Shown here piece by piece: positions 52,911 to 60,645 of a stretch of DNA of 64,000 nt; the first letter of the stretch is position 1; every line of letters begins with the position of its first letter. This DNA is from Bacteroidota bacterium (GTDB taxonomy: Bacteria > Bacteroidota > Bacteroidia > Chitinophagales > LD1), in the NCBI GenBank assembly GCA_947479455.1, contig CANJZE010000001.1, positions 45,106 through 109,105 of the forward strand. The letters are read 5' to 3'. The notes beneath the pieces are model-generated. The model was given only the letters and a program-made list of their open reading frames with translations. It searched no databases and was not told where the DNA came from. Made by a program: the position numbers and the translations under genes.

Positions 52911-53702
52911 CTACAAGCAAGATTTCACTCCGTCATACACTTCTTCATTGAGCACCTCCTGTATATTGCGGTTAACTTTTGTTTGACCAATCATTTTTCC
53001 AATGGTATGCGCTTTCATAAGTCTTGAAGGATAAGGCTGCATTAACTCGTTGATTTCATTTTCATCCAAATCATTTCTCAACCAAAGGGCTTCATCTTCT
53101 CTTCGCAAAATCAGCGGCATTCGCTTTTTTAGATTGTGGATGTAAGCCATCATGTCGTTGGCGGGTGTGGTAATAATTGAAAAGGTATTCGTGACTTCAC
53201 CGGTTTGCTTGTCCACCCAAGCAGCATAAATACCACCAAAACAAAAATCACGAATGACTTCCGATTGTTCATCATCAACAACCATAATTTGATAAGGGAA
53301 TTTTTTCGTGTCTGCATCGTGCCATTCATAAAAACCGGTTGCGGGAACAAGGCATCGTCTTATCATAATGCTGTCTTTGAAACTTGGTAAGTCAAAAATT
53401 GTTTCGCTTTTCGCATTCAGGTTGCTCTTTCTTCTTAGCAGTGCATCTTCTTTTGTTTTTACCCAATTAGGAATCAGCCCCCAATGGAAAAACTGAATTT
53501 CATCGGGTTTTTCCATCGTAATAATGGGAAGTGCTTTATGCTCAAATCCGGAGGTGTAATAGAAACTGAATCGCTCTTTGAAATTTTCCCAATCGCTTTG
53601 TGCTTGCAAAAGATTCCTGCGTTCGCCAAGCCGAAGTTTATACTTATTGACCAGTTGCTCACCGCTTTTATTTTTAATGAAGTTATTGTAGTTGTAGCAC
53701 AT
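52911..53702 (-). CDS. SOS-response-associated peptidase (SRAP/YedK/HMCES)
   Basis: 263 residues. Cys2 (MCYNY) is the catalytic residue that crosslinks abasic sites in ssDNA. The family motifs LNAKSETIFDLPSF, RRCLVPATGFYEWHD (Glu) and YIHNLKKRMPLIL (His) are present. SRAP shields abasic sites from polymerases and nucleases. It is 35 bp downstream of the S24 repressor gene, same strand, and near dinB and dnaE: a DNA-damage cluster. Confidence 0.95.
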   Translation of the reverse strand: MCYNYNNFIKNKSGEQLVNKYKLRLGERRNLLQAQSDWENFKERFSFYYTSGFEHKALPIITMEKPDEIQFFHWGLIPNWVKTKEDALLRRKSNLNAKSETIFDLPSFKDSIMIRRCLVPATGFYEWHDADTKKFPYQIMVVDDEQSEVIRDFCFGGIYAAWVDKQTGEVTNTFSIITTPANDMMAYIHNLKKRMPLILRREDEALWLRNDLDENEINELMQPYPSRLMKAHTIGKMIGQTKVNRNIQEVLNEEVYDGVKSCL

Positions 53703-53737
53703 GATTCTAAAGCAATTGAAAATATTTTCCTGAATAA

Positions 53738-54469
53738 TTACGCAAGCTCTTCCACCATTTGATCACTGAATTTGAGTGCAAATTTCCAGACTTCCAATAC
53801 ATCCTTAATTTGAATTTCATAAGGCTGATAAAGCGGGTTCAGCGAAACAAGTAACAGTGTTCCGTTTTGTTTGATACGATTGTAAGCGCGCTTAAAAACA
53901 ATTCCATCGTCCTTTGTTACAATCACATACCCTTGTCCGTTTTTAATGTCGTTCCAGTCATCAATGTAATGACAGGCAATCCATGAACGCTCACGTATGG
54001 GCAACATGGAATCTCCGCTTATCTGAAATGCCCGGTGCTTTTTGTCCTTCGGTAAAAACGGAAACTGATATGAAGGGAGCTTGCTGATAAACTCCGGATC
54101 GCCATAGCCTGCGGTGTAACCGGCCTTAGCTTTCACAGAAACCAATTCCACGTTGTCTTCATTTTTCTCATTTACCGTAGTAGCCAACACGCGCAGCTTA
54201 CTTCCTTTTATATATACATCTAAACCGCGCTCCAGTTCATGCAGTTGTGCGCCTGAAAGTTTTCTAAAATCAACGGTAAGAAGGGTATTGATGTTGACAT
54301 GAAAATATTCTGACACCAGTAGCAGGTTTTCGATAGAAGGATTCGAAATACCATGCTCATAATTATTGAGGATGCTGCGTTTCATGCCTATGAAGTCAGC
54401 CATATCTTGTTGCGAACGTTTTTTGCGTTCGCGAAGCACTTTAAGGTTGGTGCCGAAAAAATTTTTCAT
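53738..54469 (-). CDS. HTH-S24 transcriptional repressor (LexA/CI-like, self-cleaving)
   Basis: 243 residues from the ATG at 54469. XRE HTH (about 7-60: LKVLRERKKRSQQDMADFIG, MKRSILNNYEHGISNPS) is followed by a linker and an S24 peptidase domain: cleavage-site candidate AKAGYTAGYGDPEF (Ala-Gly), Ser nucleophile in FQISGDSMLPIRE, Lys of the dyad in GIVFKRAYNR. This is the LexA/UmuD-type architecture, so DNA-damage-stimulated self-cleavage is expected. It is divergent from dinB. The promoter region contains a 19-bp palindrome overlapping its own -33 box. Confidence 0.9.
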   Translation of the reverse strand: MKNFFGTNLKVLRERKKRSQQDMADFIGMKRSILNNYEHGISNPSIENLLLVSEYFHVNINTLLTVDFRKLSGAQLHELERGLDVYIKGSKLRVLATTVNEKNEDNVELVSVKAKAGYTAGYGDPEFISKLPSYQFPFLPKDKKHRAFQISGDSMLPIRERSWIACHYIDDWNDIKNGQGYVIVTKDDGIVFKRAYNRIKQNGTLLLVSLNPLYQPYEIQIKDVLEVWKFALKFSDQMVEELA

Positions 54470-54487
54470 GCGCATTGTTTGTAAAAT

Positions 54488-54517
54488 CAAAAATAATGTT
54501 GTTTAAATCATAAACAA
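54488..54517 (-). promoter_or_regulatory. Repressor promoter and putative operator between repressor and dinB
   Basis: On the minus strand, TTG (54515-54517), 19 bp, TATTTTTG (54488-54495): a good Bacteroidota promoter. The palindrome TTGTTTA-N5-TAAACAA (54499-54517) begins at the -33 TTG and fills most of the spacer. A repressor bound there would block its own gene and lie upstream of dinB. Confidence 0.72.
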
Positions 54518-54555
54518 GTAAATGACACAATCACTGTCAATTAAAATTTAACACT

Positions 54556-55788
54556 ATGCTCTCTACCATTTCAAAAGACCGAAGTATTGTTCACCTGGAT
54601 CTCGATACTTTTTTTGTATCGGTAGAAAGATTATTGAACAACAAACTCAATAACAAACCGGTTTTAGTAGGTGGTGTGAGTGACCGCGGTGTTGTTGCCT
54701 CATGCAGTTATGAAGCGAGAAGTTTCGGAATCTATTCCGGTCTCTCTATGAAAATTGCACGAAGACTTTGTCCCGAGGCAATAGTGGTTAAAGGCGATTC
54801 AGGAAAATACTCTAAGTATTCGCACATCATTACAGAAATCATTAAAGAGAAAATGCCGGTGGTAGAAAAAGCATCGGTTGATGAATTCTATCTTGACATG
54901 AGCGGAATGGATAAGATATTCGGCATCGTCAAATACTCCAACGAATTGCGCGACCGGATTATTAAAGAAACTGGATTGCCGATTTCGATGGGCATCTCAC
55001 AAAACAAAACAGTTTCAAAAGTTGCCACCGGTGAATCGAAACCCAATGGCAGAATGAAAGTGGATTGGGGAAGAGAAAAAGATTTTCTCGCTCCGCTTTC
55101 CGTGAAAAAAATTCCGAGTGTAGGAAATGAAACGTATCAGGTGCTAAGTGAACTCGGAATAAAAACCATCCACACTTTACAACAGATGCCTGAGCAGGCA
55201 ATGGAGAAAGTGCTTGGTAAAAACGGACAAACTATTTGGTTACGCGCACAGGGCATTGACAATACACCGGTGAAGCAATACTATGAACAGGAATCACTTT
55301 CAACAGAACGAACTTTTGATAAGGACACAATTGATGTAGCCAAGCTACGCACCATTCTCACCGCGATGGCAGAAGGGCTGGCCTATCAACTTCGCATGGG
55401 AAATAAACTCACCGCCTGCATTACCATAAAAGTCCGTTACTCGGATATGCAGACCTATTCGAAACAGGTGCGAATACCTTATTCCAGTTGCGACCATATC
55501 ATCATCAGCAAAGCATTGGAGATTTTTGTAGAACTGTTTTCGAGAAGGCAGTTGGTTCGGCTGATTGGTATGAAGTGCAGTCACCTCGTATCCGGTGGAC
55601 ACCAAATCAATTTACTGGAAGATTCGGTTGAACTTATTCAACTCTATCAGCAGATGGATTACCTGCGAAAAAAATATAAAGACAGCCGTGTGGTAACACG
55701 CGCACAAATCATGGATGTGAAAAATATGGGTGTATGGAATCCGTGGACTGGTGAACGACCCACACCACCGGCACACCGACACGCGTAA
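54556..55788 (+). CDS. dinB: Y-family translesion DNA polymerase (DinB/Pol IV-like)
   Basis: 410 residues. Catalytic acidic residues are kept: IVHLDLDTFFVSVERLLN (about 11-28) and VEKASVDEFYLDMSGMD (about 100-116), with ASCSYEARSFGI between; this argues for an active polymerase rather than an inactive ImuB. Little-finger domain about 240-350. The C-terminal tail is MGVWNPWTGERPTPPAHRHA. It is followed by a DnaE-like polymerase after 76 bp, in the same direction, and faces an S24 repressor. Confidence 0.95.
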   Translation: MLSTISKDRSIVHLDLDTFFVSVERLLNNKLNNKPVLVGGVSDRGVVASCSYEARSFGIYSGLSMKIARRLCPEAIVVKGDSGKYSKYSHIITEIIKEKMPVVEKASVDEFYLDMSGMDKIFGIVKYSNELRDRIIKETGLPISMGISQNKTVSKVATGESKPNGRMKVDWGREKDFLAPLSVKKIPSVGNETYQVLSELGIKTIHTLQQMPEQAMEKVLGKNGQTIWLRAQGIDNTPVKQYYEQESLSTERTFDKDTIDVAKLRTILTAMAEGLAYQLRMGNKLTACITIKVRYSDMQTYSKQVRIPYSSCDHIIISKALEIFVELFSRRQLVRLIGMKCSHLVSGGHQINLLEDSVELIQLYQQMDYLRKKYKDSRVVTRAQIMDVKNMGVWNPWTGERPTPPAHRHA

Positions 55789-55864
55789 TTATAGAATGAA
55801 AAATAAAGAGATGAAATGCGCAGCATTCTATCTGTCCTTTAAAAAAAACGAATACAGATAAATT

Positions 55865-58795
55865 ATGTTTTTGAATTGCCACAGTTTTTTCAGTTTGAAC
55901 TATGGCGTGTTGTCAGTAGAAGAACTTTTACAATACGCGAAAGACAACGGAGTAACCCATCTTGCCTTAACGGACATCAACAACACATCCGGTTGTTTGG
56001 ATTTCATGCGTCATGCACCGAAGTATAATATTCATGCGAGTATCGGAATTGATTTCAGAAGAAGCACGGAGCAGTTGTATATCGGCATTGCAAATAATTT
56101 GGAAGGGGTCAGAGAATTGAACGAGTTCCTTTCCATTTATTCAATGAAGCATGAACCGGTTCCGCTTCAACCACCACAACTTCCGAATTGCACCGTCATC
56201 TATCCGTGGAAGAGAGAAATGAAATTTGAATTACGGTCGAATGAATGGATTGGTTTACGAGCGGGAGATATTGTTGCGTTCAGGCTGTATGGAAAAAAGA
56301 TAGACAGAAATAAACTGGTGATGTTGCCGACAGCATCTTTCAGAAACAAGAAAGATTTTAATACGCACCGTTTACTACGCGCCATCTTTCACAATGAGTT
56401 GCTGAGCAAACTTCCGAAAACAGAACAAGGAAGAGAGGAAGATAAATTCATTTCCTTAGATGAGCTAGCGAAAATCTATGAGGAGTATCCCGAAGCTATT
56501 CGGAACACAAAACAAATTCTCGAACAACCTGATATTGATTTTGAATTCGGTCAAGGCAAAAACAAAAAGTGTTTCACCGGTAATCACGAAGAAGATGTGA
56601 AGATGCTTCGCAGGTTGGCAGATGAAGGGCTGCGTTACCGTTATCCAAATCCAACGCCTCTGATTTTAGAACGACTCGAAACTGAACTTGCCACAATTGA
56701 ACAACTAAACTTCACTCCGTATTTTCTTATCAATTGGGACATCGTTCGCTTTGCATCTGAACAGGGATTCTTTCACATCGGCAGAGGAAGCGGAGCAAAT
56801 AGTTTAGTCGCTTATTGTTTACGCATCACTGATGTTGACCCGATAGAACTTGATTTATATTTCGAGCGTTTCATCAATCCATCAAGAAGAAATCCGCCCG
56901 ACTTCGATATTGATTTTTCGCATACCGACCGTGATATTGTTCGTGAATACATTTTCGAAAAGTATAAAGGTCATGTGGCGTTGGTTGGAAGTTACAGCAC
57001 GTTTGAACGAAAGTCCTGCATTCGTGAAATCGGAAAGGTCTTCGGATTACCCGATGATGAAATTGACAATCTGCAATCTGACCGGCTGAATAAAAAGAGT
57101 CTCGATAATTATGGACAGTTAGTGTTGCAATACGCGTCACACATTCATGGCTTACCGAATCAGCTGAGTGTTCATGCCTGTGGAATTTTGATTTCAGAAA
57201 AACCAATCACTTGCTACACACCGCTTGAATTATTTCCGGTTGGTTTTCCTTCTACACAATTCTCGATGCTCGAAGCAGAAGACGTTGGTTTGTACAAGTA
57301 TGACATTCTATCTCAACGTGGTCTCGGTCATATCAAAGATGCCGTTGAGTTGGTGAAGCAAAACAAAGGAGAAGAAATAGACATCCATAGGATACAGGAT
57401 TTTAAAAAAGATGAGCGCATCCGTCAGATGCTCAAAAACGGAAATACAGTCGGTTGCTTTTACGTGGAGTCACCGGCTATGCGTCAACTGCTTCGCAAAT
57501 TACAAGTGGAAGATTATCTCGGCCTGGTGGCAGCAAGCTCAGTAATCCGTCCTGGTGTTTCGAGTTCCGGTATGATGCGCGAATACATTCTGCGTTACCG
57601 GTATCCTGAAAAAAGAAAAGAAGCACACCCTAAGTTATTAGAGATAATGCCGGAAACTTATGGAGTGATGGTGTATCAGGAAGATGTGATTCGTGTAGCT
57701 CACATTTACGCTGGACTTACTTTGGAAGAAGCCGATGTGATGCGAAGAGGTATGAGCGGCAAGTTTCGTTCACGCGCAGAGTTCCAACATGTGAAAGAGA
57801 AATTTTTCTCTAACTGTAAAGACAAAGGTTATCCCGATGCAGAAGCCGCAGAGATATGGAGACAGATAGAAAGTTTTGCCGGTTACTCGTTTGCCAAGGG
57901 ACATTCCGCTTCTTATGCCGTAGAGAGTTATCAGAGTTTGTATCTCCGTGCTTACTATCCGGTGGAATTCATGACCGGTGTGCTGAATAATTTCGGAGGT
58001 TTTTATACCACTGAATTTTATCTGCATGAAGCAAGAATGCTCGGAGCGCAGATTGAATTGCCCTGTGTAAATAAGAGCGATAATCTGGCTGCACTTTTCG
58101 GAACAACTATTTACATGGGTTTCTGTTTGATAAAAGATTTAGAACAGAACACAATCAAAAATTTGCTTCATGCCAGAGTAACAGAAGGAACTTTTAAAAG
58201 CCTGAATGATTTTGTGAAGCGTGTATCTGTATCATTAGAGCAACTGAGAATTCTGATTCGCATTAAAGCTTTTCGTTTCACCGGTAACACCAGTAAAGAA
58301 CTTTTGTGGGATGCGCATCTGCTTTTAGGAAAAGTAAAAAAGACAATGCCGAAAAAAGAATTGTTTGAGGTAGCATCAACTTCTACTGAATTGCCAGCGC
58401 TCGAATATGATATTTACGAAGAAGCGTTGGACGAAATGAAAATTCTTTCCTTTCCGCATACTTCACCCTTTGCTCTTCTCAAAAAGCAATACAGTGGAAT
58501 GGTGTATGCGGAGGAACTTCTAAATCATCTCGGTAACGTAGTTTACATGGTCGGCTATTATGCGAACATCCGAAGAGTGATTACGATTCATGGAGACACG
58601 ATGTATTTCGGATGCTTCACCGACAGTAAAGGAACCTTGTTTGACACAGTGCATTTTCCGCAGTCAATCGAAAAACATCCGTTCACCGGTAAGGGCTGTT
58701 ACTTGCTGAAAGGAACTGTTCTTGAAGATTTTGGAGTTCCGAGTTTGGATGTGAGCAATATGCAGAGAATTGAGTGGGCGTTTAATGAAAGTTAA
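55865..58795 (+). CDS. Short DnaE-like replicative/error-prone DNA polymerase III alpha
   Basis: 976 residues, shorter than DnaE1 (about 1160). PHP domain (1 to about 95) looks degenerate: CHSFFSLNYG and LALTDINNTSG lack His residues that bind metals in active PHP domains. The polymerase core has FFHIGRGSGANSLVAYCL and the catalytic Asp motif PDFDIDFSH (about 340). An HhH region and an OB-like fold end it (MVGYYANIRRVITIHGDTM, about 895-935), with no tau-binding extension. In context (dinB, S24 repressor, SRAP) I read it as a DnaE2-type damage-induced polymerase. No ImuA is present. Confidence 0.88.
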   Translation: MFLNCHSFFSLNYGVLSVEELLQYAKDNGVTHLALTDINNTSGCLDFMRHAPKYNIHASIGIDFRRSTEQLYIGIANNLEGVRELNEFLSIYSMKHEPVPLQPPQLPNCTVIYPWKREMKFELRSNEWIGLRAGDIVAFRLYGKKIDRNKLVMLPTASFRNKKDFNTHRLLRAIFHNELLSKLPKTEQGREEDKFISLDELAKIYEEYPEAIRNTKQILEQPDIDFEFGQGKNKKCFTGNHEEDVKMLRRLADEGLRYRYPNPTPLILERLETELATIEQLNFTPYFLINWDIVRFASEQGFFHIGRGSGANSLVAYCLRITDVDPIELDLYFERFINPSRRNPPDFDIDFSHTDRDIVREYIFEKYKGHVALVGSYSTFERKSCIREIGKVFGLPDDEIDNLQSDRLNKKSLDNYGQLVLQYASHIHGLPNQLSVHACGILISEKPITCYTPLELFPVGFPSTQFSMLEAEDVGLYKYDILSQRGLGHIKDAVELVKQNKGEEIDIHRIQDFKKDERIRQMLKNGNTVGCFYVESPAMRQLLRKLQVEDYLGLVAASSVIRPGVSSSGMMREYILRYRYPEKRKEAHPKLLEIMPETYGVMVYQEDVIRVAHIYAGLTLEEADVMRRGMSGKFRSRAEFQHVKEKFFSNCKDKGYPDAEAAEIWRQIESFAGYSFAKGHSASYAVESYQSLYLRAYYPVEFMTGVLNNFGGFYTTEFYLHEARMLGAQIELPCVNKSDNLAALFGTTIYMGFCLIKDLEQNTIKNLLHARVTEGTFKSLNDFVKRVSVSLEQLRILIRIKAFRFTGNTSKELLWDAHLLLGKVKKTMPKKELFEVASTSTELPALEYDIYEEALDEMKILSFPHTSPFALLKKQYSGMVYAEELLNHLGNVVYMVGYYANIRRVITIHGDTMYFGCFTDSKGTLFDTVHFPQSIEKHPFTGKGCYLLKGTVLEDFGVPSLDVSNMQRIEWAFNES

Positions 58796-58815
58796 ATCAA
58801 AATAGTGAGTCAAAT

Positions 58816-58852
58816 AAAAAACCCTTATGCTTTTTGAGCCACAAGGGTTTTT
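58816..58852. terminator. Bidirectional terminator between dnaE and tRNA-Cys
   Basis: Stem AAAAACCCTT / AAGGGTTTTT (58817-58826 and 58843-58852) around a 16-base loop. A-run and T-run flank it on both sides, so it can end dnaE on the plus strand and tRNA-Cys on the minus strand. Confidence 0.85.
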
Positions 58853-58857
58853 GTTAG

Positions 58858-58928
58858 AGGTCGGGAGCGGATTCGAACCGCTGTAGCAGCTTTTGCAGAG
58901 CTGAGCCTAGCCACTCGGCCACCCGACC
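58858..58928 (-). tRNA. tRNA-Cys (anticodon GCA)
   Basis: On the minus strand the cloverleaf folds fully: acceptor GGTCGGG/CCCGACC, D-stem GCC/GGC, anticodon stem CAGCT/AGCTG with loop CTGCAAA (anticodon GCA), four-base variable loop, T-stem AGCGG/CCGCT with TTCGAAT, and discriminator T (U73), normal for Cys. CCA is not encoded. Confidence 0.97.
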
Positions 58929-58946
58929 ATTTTTTTAATGGGAGTG

Positions 58947-58954
58947 CAAATCTA
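58947..58954 (-). promoter_or_regulatory. -7 element (TAGATTTG) of tRNA-Cys
   Basis: Perfect TAnnTTTG on the minus strand 18 bp upstream of the tRNA 5' end. No TTG at the canonical -33 position. Confidence 0.55.
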
Positions 58955-59019
58955 TTTAAGTTTCGAAATTCTAAAAATGGAATTTGTTTTCTAATACCTT
59001 TCGCTGCGCGATGATTACT

Positions 59020-59142
59020 CAGATAACAGCCAACGATTAGAGGATAATGCAAACCGCACAAAACGCCTTTATGTATTATCTGTGAAATCACTAATGTTAT
59101 CCTCTCCATCATTGCCGCAGGCATAATCATTGGCTGTTAATT
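59020..59142. repeat. Long structured inverted repeat upstream of tRNA-Cys; non-coding
   Basis: AACAGCCAACGATTA (59025-59039) pairs with TAATCATTGGCTGTT (59124-59138) at 14 of 15 positions. Directly inside it AGAGGATAA (59039-59047) pairs with TTATCCTCT (59097-59105). The 18-base gap on the right arm holds its own small hairpin TGCC-GCA-GGCA. Together it is a branched stem of about 23 bp with a 49-base inner loop. No ORF and no T-run follow. The about 300 bp from 58929 to 59231 holds otherwise only the tRNA promoter and the next gene's leader. Confidence 0.65.
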
Positions 59143-59231
59143 GTGCAATCACCTTCGCTTTCACAATGGTTGTTGAAATCGTTCACGCAAAATCATTTTT
59201 TTACTTCAACTTCGCACTTGCAAAAAACAAC

Positions 59232-60491
59232 ATGCGCCATAAACTAATTTCTCTCCTTCTATTCTGTTCGATTTCGTTCTCCTCCGTTGCATCGCAGTTA
59301 CTTATACCTATGGACGAAGGGCAAACCAATCACCTCAAAGCATACGGTCTTGCCTACTATGCTTTAAAACAAGGAGCCACGCTCGACTGGTTATTGAACT
59401 ATCGTGGCGGAAGTTTTGCCGTGCCTAACGTAACGGCTCTAGAAAATGAATGCAAAATTCGCGGAGTGAGTTACGAAGTAATTACTGCCGGACAATACAA
59501 CGCCATACTCACCCAAATTGCCAACCCCGAAACAAATATGGATGTAATGAAGTTGGAGAAAGCGCCCAAGATTGCGGTGTATTCTCCCAAAAGCAAATTG
59601 CCGTGGGACGATGCCGTAACTCTTGTTTTAAAGTATGCCGAGATTCCTTACGATGTAATTTATGACGATGAAGTACTCGATGGAAAATTGATTCTTTACG
59701 ATTGGCTGCATTTGCATCACGAAGATTTTACGGGTCAATACGGCAAGTTCTACGCTTCGTATAATGGCGCACAATGGTATCAGGATGATGTAGCTAATCA
59801 AGAAGCCTGCGCCAAGCGCAGAGGATTCAGTAAGGTTTCGCAAATGAAACTAGCGGTGGCGCATAACATTCGCGATTTTGTTTTTGGTGGCGGCTTTATG
59901 TTTGCCATGTGCAGCGCTACCGACTCTTACGATATTGCCCTGGCAGCCGAAGGCACCGATGTTTGCGATGTGATGTTCGACCACGATGCACAAGACCCCG
60001 ATGCACAATCGAAACTCGATTACACCAAATGCCTTGCTTTCGAAAACTGGCATTTGCGCACCAATCCTTATGAATATGAATACAGTGATATAGATGCTAC
60101 CCTCGGCCGAACCGTTCAAAAAGATTTAGATTATTTCTCGCTCTTCGACTTCAGCGCAAAATGGGACCCTGTGCCTACGATGCTTTGTCAAGACCACACC
60201 CGCACAATCAAAGGTTTTCTAGGCCAAACCACCGCTTTCAAAAAACAGTTTATCAAGTCGAGTGTTTTAGTAATGGGGCAAAATAAATCGGCAGGCGAAG
60301 CGCGTTACATTCATGGCGAATACGGCAAAGGGCTTTGGACCTGGTATGGCGGCCACGACCCCGAAGACTACCAGCACATGGTAGGCGACCCGCCCACCAA
60401 TCTCGATTTACATCCCAACTCTCCGGGCTATCGTTTGATTCTAAACAACGTTTTGTTTCCTGCGGCACGCAAGAAAAAACAGAAGACGTAA
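59232..60491 (+). CDS. Exported protein of the Bacteroidota group labelled asparagine synthetase B
   Basis: 419 residues from the ATG at 59232 (MRHKLISLLLFCSISFSSVAS is a signal peptide; the track's earlier start adds 34 residues). The mature sequence starts QLLIPMDEGQTNHLKAYGLAYYALKQG and includes DWLHLHHEDFTGQYGKFY, VFGGGFMFAMCSATDSYDIALAAEGTDVCD and GEARYIHGEYGKGLWTWYGGHDPEDYQH. Homologues are often labelled asparagine synthetase B, yet I see none of the AsnB motifs (no N-terminal Cys, no SGGLDSS). The MCSAT Cys and nearby motifs hint at a DJ-1/amidotransferase-like fold. Function unknown. Confidence 0.75.
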   Translation: MRHKLISLLLFCSISFSSVASQLLIPMDEGQTNHLKAYGLAYYALKQGATLDWLLNYRGGSFAVPNVTALENECKIRGVSYEVITAGQYNAILTQIANPETNMDVMKLEKAPKIAVYSPKSKLPWDDAVTLVLKYAEIPYDVIYDDEVLDGKLILYDWLHLHHEDFTGQYGKFYASYNGAQWYQDDVANQEACAKRRGFSKVSQMKLAVAHNIRDFVFGGGFMFAMCSATDSYDIALAAEGTDVCDVMFDHDAQDPDAQSKLDYTKCLAFENWHLRTNPYEYEYSDIDATLGRTVQKDLDYFSLFDFSAKWDPVPTMLCQDHTRTIKGFLGQTTAFKKQFIKSSVLVMGQNKSAGEARYIHGEYGKGLWTWYGGHDPEDYQHMVGDPPTNLDLHPNSPGYRLILNNVLFPAARKKKQKT

Positions 60492-60501
60492 GGACTGTAT
60501 G

Positions 60502-60536
60502 GTCTAGTGTCTAACGTCTAACATCTTGCGTCTTCC
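60502..60536. repeat. Heptanucleotide repeat after the secreted protein gene
   Basis: Five 7-base units: GTCTAGT, GTCTAAC, GTCTAAC, ATCTTGC, GTCTTCC. It starts 11 bp after the stop codon. Confidence 0.75.
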
Positions 60537-60645
60537 CTCCTCACCTTATTTTAAGATCACCACTCGGTACAGAAAAACTCTTGCTGCAATTCAATAAAAA
60601 AGTAGTTTTGGATCCGAAATTATTAAACCCCAAAAACCCTTTTCA

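Noticed and set aside
58825-59130. 101-residue minus ORF across tRNA-Cys
   Set aside because: It reads through a complete tRNA and a terminator and has no domain; not a gene.
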